Source: Dasypus novemcinctus (lineage: Eukaryota > Chordata > Mammalia > Cingulata > Dasypodidae). Taken from it: DNA of 64,000 nt. Shown in pieces: positions 11,774 through 24,179 of the stretch (positions are counted from its first letter, which is position 1; each line of letters opens with the position of its first letter). Made by a program: the position numbers and the translations under genes. The stretch is taken from positions 193,855,216 through 193,919,215 of the forward strand of contig NC_080673.1 of NCBI RefSeq assembly GCF_030445035.2, read 5' to 3'. The notes beneath the pieces were generated by a model. It saw nothing but the letters and a program-made list of their open reading frames with translations. It was not told the origin of the DNA and searched no databases.

Positions 11774-11833
11774 CTTTTGGGTATAAACCTAGTAGTGGGA
11801 TTGCTTTTGGGTATAAACCTAGTAGTGGGATAT
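11774..11833. repeat. 30-bp tandem duplication inside the L1
   Basis: Two adjacent 30-bp copies, each starting cttttgggtataaacc, within the L1 3' part. They differ only at the final bases. A private slippage or recombination event. Confidence 0.9.
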
Positions 11834-13063
11834 GATAGTTCTGTACTTAGCTTGCTGAGGAACGGCCAAACTGTCTTCCACAGCAGCCTGCACCATTTTA
11901 CATTGCTAACAGCAATGAATGACTGTTCTTATTTCTCCACCTATTCTCCAATACTTATTTTCCTTTTTTTTTTTAATAGTCATATTAATGTTTGTGAATT
12001 GTTATCTCTTGGCTTTGATTTATATTTTCCTAATGGCTAATGATATATTTTCATCTTCTTTGAAAGATGTCTATTCAAGTCTTTTGCCCATATTTTAATT
12101 GGGTTGTTTGTCTTTTTGTTGTTAAGTTGAAGGATTTCTTTATTCTGGATATTAAACCTTTATAGGATATTGTGTATGTGGTTGTTTCGCATTCATGATA
12201 AAGTCCTTTGAGGTGTAAAAGTTTTTTGATTTTGATAAAGTCCCATTTATCTATTTTTCCTTTCGTTGCTCATGCTTGGGTGTAAAGTCTAAGAAATCGT
12301 TGTCTGTCAGCAGGTCCTGAAGGTGCTTCCCTATGTTTTCTTCTAGGAGTTTGTTAATTTTGGCTCTTATATTTAGGTCTTTGATTCATTTTGAGTTGAT
12401 TTTTGCCTATGTTGTAAGGTAGGGTCCTCATTTTTTTTTCTTTGTTTTTTTTTTTTTAGTGGAGATGCAGTTTTCCCAGCACCAATTGTTGAAGAGAATC
12501 TTGTTTCCCAGTTGAGTAGTCTTTGCCCCCTTGCCACAAATCAGTTGGTGAAGGTTAATTTCTGAGCTCTCATTTTGATTACATGAGTCTGTATGTCTGT
12601 CCTTGGACCAGTACCATACTATTTTGATTATTGTTGCTTTGTAGTAAGTTGTAGTATCAGCAAGTGAGTCCTCTGACGTTCTTCTTTTTCAAGATGGCTT
12701 TGGCTATTCAGGGCCCTTTACCCTTCCAAATAAATAAGATAATTGGCTTTTTTCATTTCTGGAAAGTATGTAGTTGGAATTTTGATTGGGAGTATGTTGA
12801 ATCTATTAATCAATTTGGCTAGAATTAACATCCTGACAATATTTAGTTTCCAGTCCATGAACACAGAATGTCCTTACAATTATTTAGGTTGTCTTTAATT
12901 TTTTTTTGGCAATGTTTTATAGTTTTCAGTGTACAGCCCTTTTCATCCTTGGTTGGAGTTATTCATAAATGTATGATTCTTTAGTTGCTGTTATAAGTGG
13001 AATTTTTTTCTTGATTTCCTCCTCAGCCTGCTCTTTAAGTGCTTAGAAGCACTGCTGATTTTT

Positions 13064-13284
13064 TTTTTTTTTTTTTTTTTTGAGGTACGGGGCCAGGGAT
13101 TGAACCCAAGACCTTGTATATGGGAAGCCAGTGCTCAACCACTGAGCCACATCAGCTTCCCTGAGTTGATTTTTCATTTGTTTGCTTGTTGTTTGCTTTT
13201 TGCTTTTAGGAGGTACTGGGGATCGAATCTGGGAATTCACATTTGGGAAGCAGGCACAACCTCTTGAGCCATATCCACTCCCAA
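13064..13284 (-). repeat. DAS-type SINE, dimeric
   Basis: Poly(T), then two tRNA-like heads in - orientation (tgagccacatcagcttccc and tgagccatatccactccca). Flanked by cactgctgattttt (13050-13063 and 13285-13298), a 14-bp perfect duplication that proves insertion into the L1. Confidence 0.92.
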
Positions 13285-14261
13285 CACTGCTGATTTTTGC
13301 ATGTTGATCCTGTATCCCTCCACTTTGCTAATTTCATTTATTAGCTCTAGTAGTTTTGTTGTAGAGTTTTCAGGACTCTCTGTATATGAGATCATGTTAT
13401 GTGCAAATAATGAATGTTTTACTTCTTCCTTTCCAATTTCAGTGCCCTTTCTTTTTCCTGCCTAATTCCTCTGGCTGGAACTTTTGAACTGTGGTGACAG
13501 TGGGCATGCTTATTTTGTTCAGATCTTAGGGGGAAACCTTTCAGTCTTTAACCATTGAGTTTGTTAGCTGTAGGTTTTTCATATATGCCCTTTATCATGT
13601 TGACAACGTTTCTCTCTGTTCCTATGTTTCGAAATGATTTTATCAAAGAAAGGATGCTGGATTTTCTCAAATGACTTTTCTGCATTAATCAAAATAATCA
13701 AGTGGTTTTTCCCCTTAGTCTTGTTAATGTGGTGGGTTCCATTATTTTCTTATGTTGAACCACCCTTATATACCTGAGATAAAACCCATCTGTGCAGGAT
13801 TGATATTGATTCTTTTTGGAATGATAAGTAGAATTCCCTGGTGAATTCTAATTCACCCTGGTCCTGGGCTTTTGTTGGGGGAGTTCTTAATGTCTGATTC
13901 AGTCTCTTCACTTGTAATTTGTGTGTTGAGATGTTATTTCTTCTAGGGTCAGTGTAAGTTGTTCGTGTGTTTCTAGGAATTTGTCAGTTTCATCTAAGGT
14001 GTCTAACTTGTTGGTATTCGGTTGTTGTAGTATTCTCTTATGATCCTTTTTGTTTGTGTGGGGTGAGTACTAATGACTCTCTCCCATTTCTTATTTATTT
14101 GTATGTTCTCTCTCTTTTTTTTTTTTTTTTCGCCAGTCTAGCTAAGTGTTTGCCAGTTTTATTGATCCTCTCAAAGAGCTAAATTGTTGTTTTGTTAAAT
14201 ATCTCTGTGGTTTTATTATTCTTAATTCCATTTTATTTCTGCTCTAGTCTTGCTTTTTAAA

Positions 14262-14611
14262 AAAGATTTAATATATTTATTTCTACCCTTCCCCTCATTG
14301 TTTGCACTCGCTGTCTGCTCTCTGTGTCTGTTCATTGTGTGCTCCTTTTTTTTAGGAGGCACTGGGAACTGAACGTGGGACCTCCCATGTGGGAGAGAGT
14401 CGCCTAATCGTTTGAGCCACCTCTGCTCCCTACCTGTTGTGTTTTCCTTCTTGCATCTCTTTGTTGTGTCATCTTGTTACACCATCTCACTGTTCCAACT
14501 GTCAATCTAATTCAGTCTTGCTTGTTTTCTTTAGGAGGCACCAGGAACTGAACCTGGGACCTCCCATATGGTAGGTGGGCGCCCAACTGCTTGGGCCACA
14601 TCTACTTCCCT
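14262..14611 (-). repeat. Composite DAS-type SINE
   Basis: Two head units read on the - strand (14365-14430 and about 14535-14611), each with a B-box-like gggacctccca, joined by DAS-III-like body sequence (ctctgtgtctgttcattgtg; ttgttgtgtcatcttg). Either a nested pair or a rearranged element; inserted in L1 ORF2 sequence. Confidence 0.75.
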
Positions 14612-14714
14612 CTATTCTAATTTCTTCCCTTTTGCTTGCTTTGGGCTTGCTTTGGGATTAGTTTCCTGTTCTTTTTCTAGTTCCTCTAGGTGTACAGTTA
14701 GGTCTTTGGTTTTA

Positions 14715-15240
14715 GCCTTTTTTTTTTTTTTAATAAAATTTTATTGAACTTTGTAATTCATACATAAACATAAATATAATAAATATATAGTAAAATTTGT
14801 TAATTTACAAAACAAGCATGCATATCATCATAAGGCTCCCATACCTCTTACCACCACCAGTACCTTGCATTGTTGTGAAACATTTGTCATTAACTATGAA
14901 AGAGCATCATCAAAATATAAGTATATTTATTTTGTTTATATATTTATATATAGCCCATATCTTATATTTGTTATATTTTCCCTCAGTCCACCCAGTTGTT
15001 AGCACCATGTATTAATATTATATATCGTTCAGGAGAAAATGTTTCCATATTTGTCCTGTTAACCACAGTCTGTCACCCACTGCTGGATTCTCTGTGTTAT
15101 ACAATCCATTCAAAGTGTACACTCATCAGCTGTCATTTTTATCACAGAATTGTGTTGTCATCACCTCAATTTTAGAACGTTTTCATTACTCCAAGAGGCA
15201 AAATTCCTTTCCTCCTTATAGTTGTCTCTTAGTATTGAAA
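14715..15240 (-). repeat. L1 3'-end insertion inside the older L1
   Basis: Starts with a T run (14719-14731) next to 'aataaaattttattg', followed by antisense L1 3' UTR wording such as 'caaaacaagcatgc' and 'gttaaccacagtctg'. It interrupts the ORF2 sequence of the host L1, which resumes by about 15400. The right boundary is approximate. Confidence 0.55.
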
Positions 15241-15587
15241 TAATATCTTCTTGCCATTGCTGCAAAATGCAATATTACTGTTAACTATTGTTTGTAAATA
15301 TTAGTTGTAATTTTCCTGCATCTCACCATATTCTTAGCACTTTATAAAATAAGAGCATTCTTATCTATATCTTATTAGTCACAATCTTCATCCTCTTTGT
15401 TTTTTAATGTTAGCATTTAGGGTAATAAATATTTCCTGTCAGTAGGTCCTTCAGTGCATCCCACAAGTTTTGATATGCTGTGTTCTCATTTTCACTCATC
15501 TCGAGATATTTACTGATTTTCCTTGCAATTTCTTGTTTGACCCACTGATTATTTAGGAGTGTGTTGTTTTAACTTCCATAGAGTTTT

Positions 15588-15985
15588 TTTTTTTTAAAGA
15601 TTTATTGATTTATTTCTCTCCCTTCCCCCCCCCAGCCCTGGTTGTCTGTTCTCTGTGTCTATTTGCTGCGTCTTCTTCTTTGTCCGCTTCTGTTGTTGTC
15701 AGTGGCATGGGAATCTGTGTTTCTTTTTGTTGTGTCATCTTGTTGTGTCAGCTCTCTGTGTGGGCGGTGCCATTCTTGGGCAGGCTGTACTTTCTTTCAC
15801 GCTGGGCAGCTCTCCTTATGGGGCGCACTCTTTGCACGTAGGACTCCCCTAAGCGGGGACACCCCTGTGTGACACGGCACTGCACATGGGCCAGCTCCAC
15901 ACGGGTCAAGGAGGCCCGGGGTTTGAACTGCGGACCTCCCATGTGGTAGATGGATGCTCTAACCACTGGGCCAAGTCCACTTCCC
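15588..15985 (-). repeat. DAS-III-like long SINE
   Basis: Poly(T) plus C tract at the left, tRNA-like head at the right (ggacctcccatgtgg; ccaagtccacttcc). Flanked by ccatagagtttt at 15576-15587 and 15986-15997, so it sits cleanly within L1 ORF2 DNA. Confidence 0.93.
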
Positions 15986-16718
15986 CCATAGAGTTTTGAA
16001 TTTTCCAGTTCCCTGCCTGTTATTGATTTCCAGCTTCAATCTATTATGGTCAGAGAAAGTGCTTTGTGTACTTCTAATCTTTTAAAAAATTTGAGACTTG
16101 TTTTGTGACCCAACATGTGGTCTATCCTGGAGAATGATCCAGGCACACTTGAGATGAATGTATATCCTATTTTGGGGTGCATTGTTTTGTTTATGTTCCT
16201 TAGGTCTTATTCATTTATTATATTATTCAAGTTCTCTATTTCCTTATTGATCCTATGTCTAGATGTTCTAGCTATTGATGAGAGTGGTATAATGAAGTCT
16301 CCAACTATTATTTTAGAGGTGTTTGTTTTTCCCTTTAGTTTTTCAAGTGTTTGCCTTATGTATTTTGGGGCACTATGGTTAGGTGCATAAATATTTATGA
16401 TTGTTATTTATTCTTGATGGATTGTCCCTTTTATTAGTACAGTCATACATTGATATTTGACTGCTTTGAAACTCATTGAATTTAGTATTCAATGCATTTT
16501 GACATGAAAATGTTGTCTCAGTACTTGTCATTTGTTTCGTACTTAACCCGCAAGCTAGAACTTGTTGATATTGATTGCCTCATGACTTACTACCCTTTCC
16601 AGCCAAAACAAAGGGTCATGTATTAGTCAGAAGGTAGCTCTTGCCCTTCGCACATCCCACTGTGGTCTTCTTTTAGCTTTTGTGGTCATTTTGTGTATTT
16701 TTGCATTTTTTTGTCACC

Positions 16719-18300
16719 ATGGTTCCTAAGAAAATGAGTAGTGATAGCGCTGAGCAGAAAATAAATTACTTCACACCACCCTTGGGCAAAAAAAAAGAAA
16801 TAATAGGTAAGCGTGAAGAAAGGTATTTGCGTTACTGACTTTGGCAGGGGAATACGGTAATCCTAGAACAACGGTCTCCACCATCATTAAGAATAAAGAA
16901 GTGATTAAAAAAAAGGTTGATGTTGGCAAAAGGAGTTAAAGTAGTAACAAAGCATCATTCCTAAACACTTGAAGTTGAAAAACTGTTATAAATTTGGGTA
17001 AACGAGAAGCAGTTTTTGGGTGACAGTGTATCAGAAGCCATGATATGTGAAAAAGTAAGTGTTCCGTGTCGATCTTGTGAAAAACAAACGGAATGGAGTG
17101 ATGCGAGTATTGACCTTTTTAAGGCCAGCTATGTCTGGTTTAATAATTTTAAAAAGTATTCCAACATCCATAGTGTTGTAAGACATGGTGAAGCAGTGAG
17201 TGCTAATAAAAAGGCTGCCGATGAATTTGTCAGTGAATTTCATGACTACATAGAGGCTGAGCGTTTTATTCCCCACCAAGTTTTCAACTGTAATGACACC
17301 AGAGTTTCTTGGGGAAAAAAATGCTGAGTAGAACCTACATCACGAAAGAGGAGAAGGCATTACCAGGCCAATCCATGGATCTGGAGGTTGATGCTGCTGA
17401 TTTTGAGGGGTTGGAGGAAAATCATGAAGAGCTCAGCATTGAGGAGCTGCAAGAACTACAGAAAGAGCAGCAACAAGAGGTGGCTGAACTCCCTCTCAAT
17501 TAGAGGTAGAGTGGTCATTACCATCCCATAATCCTCAAGATTGGGGAATGAACAATGGACTAAAGTAGACTATTATTCTACTACAGACTTACTGTAATTC
17601 AAGCAATAGAAGAACTTGTATCATTGATGTGGAGGCAGTGGCCCCTGTAGATTCTAAGGGGAGGGTGAAGAAAAAAATAGGTATAATATGGGGGCATTTT
17701 TGGGACATTCAAATTGTCCTGCATGATGTTGCAATGATAGATACAGGCTGTTATATATTTTGTCATAACTTAACAAAATTGCATGGGACAGAGTGTAAAC
17801 TCTAATGTAAACTCTAATCCACGGTTAGTGGCAATGCTTCAATATGTATTCATCAATTGTAACAAATGTACCATATTAATGAGGGATGTTGTTAATGTAG
17901 TACAGTGTGGGAGGGTGAGGGAGTGGGGCATATGGGAATCTCCTATATTTTTAATGTAACATTTATGTACTCTAAAGCTTCTTTAAAATAAATAATTTTT
18001 TAAAAAAGTGGCTAAAGACGTTTCTTCAGGTGAGGAGGAATTAAGGGAGGATATCCCCAGTTCCTTGATAAAAGTAATATGTGTAAAATGGGCAGAATTT
18101 CAAAACTTTGTGAAGTACCATCTGGACAAAGCTTTGATAAGCAGAAGTGTGAATTTATTGAATGACCAAACAATTTCACACTTTTGAGGAATCTTGAAAA
18201 GAAGACAGAAGCAATTCTCATTGGATAAGTGTTTAGTGATGTTACAAAGAGTGTGCCAGAGCCTGTGGTGCAAGTTGAAAAAAGGCAGAAAAGAGAACAC
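16719..18300 (+). pseudogene. Tigger transposase pseudogene
   Basis: Starts at ATG 16719 (MVPKKMSSDSAEQK), typical of the CENP-B-like N terminus of Tigger transposases. It soon meets frameshifts and stops. A clearer piece at 17016-17327 has the HTH/linker wording (WFNNFKKYSNIHSVV) and the first DDE block, where the usual acidic 'DET' motif reads NDT, removing the key Asp. A deletion after 17360 joins the catalytic region to the acidic C-terminal part (EELQELQKEQQQEV). The ORF is then cut by the L1 insertion and resumes at 18008 (SSGEEELREDIPSS). Not functional. Known function of intact relatives: cut-and-paste transposition with TA target duplication. Confidence 0.88.
17489..18007 (+). repeat. 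Xenarthran-type L1 3' end, 5' truncated, inside the Tigger
   Basis: 519 bp with an A-rich tail (taaaataaataattttttaaaaaa region). Flanked by gtggctgaa (17480-17488) and gtggctaaa (18008-18016), a 9-bp duplication with one change. Same family as 22037, 36723 and 63360 (shared 'gtaccatattaatgagggatg'-type segment). It is the youngest layer of this three-level nest. Confidence 0.88.
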
Positions 18301-19190
18301 CTGAAGTGTTCTATTGGAGGGGCCTCTCCTGCTAAGCAACACTCCATGTAAGCTCTCCTCCTTACCACTCTCCTCCCACCATCCCGTTAGGCCATGGACT
18401 TTTCTCAGTGCAGGTAAAATGAAGTTTTTATTTTATTTAATCTAAGTATTTATTAGCTTTTAGGTTTATTATGTGATATTATACAACCCTATCTTTTTAT
18501 GAGTTGCCTTAAAAATGTGCATTGTCTTTGGTTTGGGAATGTATTAAATTTATTCATATTATTCCTTATGGGAAACATTTGTTTGGTACTAGTTTTTGGT
18601 ACTCATCACACCTCCTAGAACCAATTAGTAACAAGAACCAAGGTACCACTGTAGGTAGTGTCCTCCTTTGTCTTGTAACCATTTTGCATTTCAAGTCTAT
18701 TGTCTGAGATAGTTATCCCAGCTCTTTTTTGGTTATTATTTGCATGAAATATTTTCTTCCAACTTTTCACTTTCAATCTATTTGTGTTCTTAGGTCTAAG
18801 GTGAGCCTCTTGTAAACAGTATATAGTTGGATTATGTTCTTTTTACCCATTCTGCCAACCTGTGCCTTTTAATTGGAGAGTTTAATCCATTTACATTTAA
18901 TGGCATCTCTGATAATGCAGGAATTTCTACTGCCATTTGCCTTTGTATGTCTTTCACCTTTTTTATCCCTCAGTACTTCCATTAATGCCTCCTTTTATTT
19001 TTATTGACTTTTGGTATTGTGCTAATTGAGTGCCTTCTCTTTTCTCTCTGGATATATTTTTCATCTCTTTTCCTTTTGGTTACTTTTGGGTTAAAATTTA
19101 AAAAGAAATTCTCATGTTATGTAACTTTTGATTGGCAGTTCAGCACTTTAAGTATTTCAACCCACTGCCTTCTTGCATCCATGGATTCTT

Positions 19191-19279
19191 TATTTCTTTT
19201 AGGAGGCAGCAGGGAATTGAACCTGAGACCTCAGACATGGGAAGCAGATTCTCAGCCGCTGAGCTACATTTGTTCCCCC
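19191..19279 (-). repeat. DAS-type SINE, single head
   Basis: 'ttaggaggcagcaggg', then B-box-like ttgaacctgagacctc and A-box-like ctgagctacatttgttcccc, read on the - strand. Short monomer inside the L1. Confidence 0.8.
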
Positions 19280-20860
19280 TCTATGGTTTCTGATGAAAAA
19301 TTGACACTCAATTTAATTGAGAGTGCTCTTCTTTTCCTTTGCATTTGATAATGTCATCATTATATGACTTTTTCTTCATGTTTATCCTATTTGGTCTTCT
19401 CTGGGCTTGTTGGATATGTATGTTCACATCTTTTGCTAAGTTTGGAAGTTCTCTGTCTTTCTTTGCATATTCCTTCTGTCTCTTTCACTTTTCTTCTCCT
19501 TCTGGGGCTCCCATAATGTGTATATTGGTATGCTTGATAGTGTCCCAGAGGTGTCTTAGGCTATTTTTGCTTTTTTTAAATTCTTTTTTCTTTCTGCTCC
19601 TCAGCCTGAGTCATTTCAGGTGTCTTGTCTTCGAGTTCATGGATTATTTCTCCTGCCAGCTCCAATCTGCTCTTTAAACCCCCCTGGGCATTTTTCATTT
19701 CAGTTATTGCAGTCTTCAGCTCCTGTTGGTAGTTCTGTTTGGTTCCTTAAAATTTCTATCTCATGTTTTTCATTCATTCCTAATGTATTTTAGGTCTTTC
19801 ACTGTGTTTTTCTTCATCTCCTTTAGAATTTTTAAGATCATTGTTTTAAAGGCTTTGTATGTCCACATTCTGGTCTTCCTCGGTGTTTTCTGGAATTTTG
19901 TCTTCTTCCTATTCGTGGGCCATCATTTTGTGCTTATTTGTTTTGTCTGGCACTCTTTTGTTTTACCTTATATTTTATAATATTTCAATATGTTAATTCT
20001 TGTGTTTATTTGCTGAGATACTCAATTTTGTAATCGCTGGTGATAACACAGAGATTTTCTGGAACTGCACCCTCCTATTAGGAAAGTCTGTCTAAGGCGA
20101 TTGAGGTGTGCAGATTTTTCTCTTGTCTTCCTGGGCTGTGTCTTGGGCTTTTGCTTGTTGGTGGTTTTGGAATTCCCATGTTTATTGGGGTTTGGTTGTA
20201 CTGTCTGTTTTCTAGGAGACAGATTTCCTTACGTTTGAAGCTGGTCAGCCTTCCACAGACTGCCCGCCTCTATAATTTCTTAAACTCCTTTTCTTGACTC
20301 ATGCTGCTTTTGACTAGAGGGAAAATTCTGAGAGGAGTGGTTCCCTGTAGAGGACTTTACCAAGTCAGTCTTTCCTAGCTGAAAAAGAGCCAGGGACCCC
20401 TTAAGGAGGTGCAGACTGGCCCCTTACTGGGGAAGGAATCAGGAATGGTGCCCAAAGCTGCTTATATACCTCCCCAAAGCTGAGCTTTCTTTAAATTTCA
20501 GCCCTTCAACTAGTTGTCTCCCATAGCGCTGAGGTAGTGAGGCAACTTTATCTCCTACAAACGCAGCTTTTTCTGGGTTGATGTGAAACAGTGACTGCTC
20601 TCAGAACTGGCCCCAGCTATCCGAAGACACTAATCAGAAGCCATGATCAGTGATTTGGCCATGCCCAATCAAACTGGTGAGTTTGCCAGGATGGACCTCA
20701 CTGCAGCCTGCCATAGGAGTAGGAGATGGGTGTCTGTGGTTGCTATGCTGAGAGAGCAGTTTACTGTTGTTTACTGTAATTTATCAGCCTCTTCATCCTG
20801 TTCCCTGGATGTGTACAGTGTTCTTTGGGTCCCTGGAGTTTCTAAATAGTTGTTTCATAC

Positions 20861-22036
20861 AGCTCCTGCTTCACCATCTTCCCATAGTCCTTCCATATCC
20901 ACTAACTTTTAACATTTCATCACATTTGCCATGTCATTCTATCTGTCCCTTTCTCCATGTATCCAACCATCCATCTCTTTATTTTCTAAACATTTGAGAG
21001 TATTTTCTATATTTCATACTCCTTGAACACTTAATGCTTCCTTGTTCATTTCCTAAGAATAAAGATATTTACTTATATAAATACCATAAGTACACTTATC
21101 AAGTTAAAGAAATTTATAATTGATATAAAGCTTACAATTTATATTACAATTTTTTCTTATGTTCCACTACTGTTCTTTTGATGATCTCGCCATTATTTGA
21201 TCCAGTCCAGGATCATGTATTGAATTACATTTAATTGCTGTTAATTCTTTAGTCTTTCTTTTTTTGTTTTTTAATTATGGAAACATATACACAACATAAA
21301 ATTTCTCATCTCAACCACTCCTATGCATACAATCCAGGGGGATTAATCACACAGTGTTGTGATACCCTTACCACCATCCATTATGAGAACTTTCCTGTCA
21401 CATAATAAAATTGTTAAGCCTTTTGGAATAAATAGTATCATGTGTGTAATCTCAATAAAAAGTTTTTGATAAGAATGTAATATAATAAATCTTGGCTATC
21501 ACTGATTAAAATAGCCTCTTATCTATATTCTTAACCTGCACACTGCTGTTATAGTTTTTGTGTAAAATGTTCTTTCTCCCCTTGAACTCTTGACAACTGC
21601 TTTTTAATATTTTGAGTCTTTTTTTTTTCAATCTAGTCCAGTATTCTCTGTTATTTACTTAGTATGTTTAGGCCATTTGTATTTAATATAATTATCAGTA
21701 TGGTTAGGTTTATATCTACCATCTTGCTGTTTGTTTTCATTTGTTTCATTTGTTCTTTATTTTTTTCCTCTTTTCCTGCTTATGGATATACTGAGTGTTA
21801 TTGTAGTATTTATTTTTTCTCTGTATTGACTAAAGCTTATTTTGTTTGTTCTAGTGTTTATATGTATGTAATCACTTTCTACCTTCAAATAATAATATAC
21901 CATTTTACATAAAGTGTAGGACACTTACTGTCTTTTCCTGTTGTATTTTCCCCCTCTAGTAGTTTCGGTTTTGAAATACATATATATGTATGTGCATATA
22001 TATATTTATACATATAAGTTTTATATATATATATAT
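20861..22036 (-). repeat. Further antisense L1 fragments
   Basis: Patchwork of old L1 pieces: L1 3'-UTR-like at about 21255-21420 (catatacacaacataaaattt), and ORF2 endonuclease-side wording at about 21590-21950 (gtttaggccatttgtattt). An AT dinucleotide tract spans about 21977-22038. No gene. Confidence 0.5.
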
Positions 22037-23660
22037 ATGTTTTTTACTTAGATTACATAAATGTTACATAAAAACATAGTGCATTTCCCATATATCCTGC
22101 TCCCTACCCCTCCCACATTTCCCCACATTAACAACATCCTTCTTTAGTGTGGTACATTCATTAATATTGATGAACACATTTTGGAGCATTGCCACTAAGC
22201 ATGGATTATAGTTTACATTGTAGTTTACACTCTGTCCTGCACAATATTGTAGGTTATGGCAAGATATATAATGGCTCTGTATCAGTTGTTGCAATGTCAT
22301 GCAGGACAATTCCCAAATCCTGAGAATGCCCCCATATTACACTTGTTTTCCCTTCTCCCTCCCCTCAGAACCTCCAGTGGCCACTGCCCCCACATCAATG
22401 ATGTAAGTTCTTCCATTGCTAGAATTAAAATAAGTCTATAGTAGAATACCATTAAGTCTACTTTATTTCATAGTTCATTCCCCCATTCTGAGGATTCTGG
22501 GATGGTGATGCCCGTTCCATCTCTAATTGATAGAGGACTTCAATCCCGTAGAGCAGATAGATGGGACTGTCTTGCTTGCGGTTGCAGACTTTCTCTGTTC
22601 CTTGGGATGGTTGTTGTCAATCATCATTTCCTTGTTAGTTGTCCTAGGTAAGCCCAATGAACTGGAGAGGAGGTGTTGCAACTCTTTTGAGATTCAGAGC
22701 CCAGTTAGCACATGGACAGTCCAAAGATTTAAGTCGATTGGACATACGTATATCAACTCTGGTACTAATTATAAGTTCAAATAGAAGGGGCGGAGGAGCC
22801 ATGTGTAGGGAAACCACAACTGAGCCCAACTCTATCACACTGGGGAGCAAAAATTCCAAAGTAGGACCCACTGGCAGGGCAGCAAACTCTTGAGCTGTCT
22901 GCCCTGCCTATAGTATCTGGGTGTCTCCAGAGCCCTCAGGAACTCCACTATTTGAGGTAGTATTTACTTTGGCAGTAAATGAGAGCCTGCTGAGATGTGC
23001 ATAAGTGTAACCTCTGGAATGACCTCCCAACTCACTTTGAAGTCCTTTAGCCATATAAACTCATTTGTCTTTACCTTTTTGTCCTTGGTCAGGGCCTTTT
23101 TCCAGTTGCCTTACTGGAAACTTACAGTGGCCTTTCCAGTTGATGTTTGGTAGTAATCCCTCAGTTCCAGGGAGGCTCATCCCTGCGAGTCATGTCCCAT
23201 GCTAGGGGGAAGGTAATGTATTTATATGCTGAGTTCAGCTTAAAGAGAGGCCACATTTGAGCAACAGGGAGGCTCTCATGTGGTAACTCTTAGGACCTTA
23301 AGACTAGGCTAAGTTTCAAGTTCAGAAGTAAAGGTTGATAAGTATAGTCATCAAAATCAAGGGCCCCTCAGTGGACCATCTTCCTTCACTACTCACTGTT
23401 CCTGTACTTGGGGGATTCTTGCTGTTCCATTAGAAAATGTGGCAGAGCTCCCCAGAACGGGAATTAATATTCCTTCGGTTATTGTGTGAATCTCCGCCTA
23501 CTGTGACAATGCCCCATGAACATTTGAAACATTTATATCCCTTTTATGTATGCCCCAGGTGAACCTCCTCCCATGTATCCTCCATCACTGATACCCTGCA
23601 CCAGTGATTCTCCCTTGTCATAGTTGTAACCCTTCTATGATCCGAAACTTCTTCAAAAAT
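22037..23660 (-). repeat. L1 3' UTR region, antisense, about 1.6 kb
   Basis: The longest copy of the L1 3'-end family in this window. Its left 750 bp matches 36723-37469 and, in reverse complement, 17489-18007 and 63360-63612 (shared 'gtggtacattcatt' and 'tatagtttacattgtag'). The right half (about 22830-23660) extends further toward the L1 5' side than the other copies do. Confidence 0.7.
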
Positions 23661-24179
23661 GAAGCCAACTAAATAACCAAATACAATTAATAAGAAAAGT
23701 AAATAATGATAGTTTTAAAAATAAGCAATAAAATAAAAATTTTTTTTTTAAAAAAAGCTATGTGATACTAGCAAATCTTTGAATGTTCTCAGCTTCAATG
23801 TTCTCATTTGTAAGATGTATTTTTTTTCTAATCATACCTGTCTCACAGTATTGTTTTCAAGATTAATAAAGGACAGTATGGTCAGTAAACTGTGAACCAT
23901 TAAAAAAAAAGGAAAATTTTTCTTGCAAACAAAACTAAGTGGAATTCAGTGGCAGTAGATCTGTGCTTAAGCAATGTTAAAGGAAGTTATTCAGATATAG
24001 GAGACATACAAACAAAAACTTAGATCTACACTAGAAATAAGGAAGGCTGAAATGGTAAAAATGAAATTAAATATGAGTCATTCTTGCATTAATGACTCCA
24101 AATGACAACTCACTGTCTAATGTAAAAGTCACTAAATAAAGCTAAAAGTATGTACTTTTTTTCCATGTTTCTCTCCTTA

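Larger units (their letters stand above)
16440..18651 (+). mobile_element. Tigger (pogo-type) DNA transposon, itself interrupted
   Basis: Left end starts CAGTCATACATTG after a TA at 16438-16439. The right end is the inverted complement (caaggtaccactg) before TA at 18652-18653. That is the TA duplication and CAGT terminal repeats expected of Tc1/mariner-pogo Tigger elements. The flanking L1 words join cleanly if the element is removed. It holds a broken transposase (16719-18300) and an inserted L1 3' end (17489-18007). Confidence 0.92.
11033..20860 (-). mobile_element. Long degenerate LINE-1, antisense, hosting nested insertions
   Basis: L1 read on the - strand. 3' UTR lies at about 11033-11640, ORF2 reverse transcriptase at about 12.0-14.7 kb, endonuclease-side ORF2 at 15.4-16.4 and 18.65-19.1 kb, and ORF1/5' UTR-like DNA at 19.3-20.86 kb. 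After removing insertions the L1 is about 6 kb, near full length. The RT active-site box, normally F-A-D-D, reads F-A-H-N here (13396-13407), and many stops break ORF2, so it is dead. Insertions inside it: DAS SINEs at 13064, 14262 and 19191, an L1 3' piece from about 14715, DAS-III at 15588, and a Tigger at 16440. The 5' limit is approximate. Confidence 0.85.
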
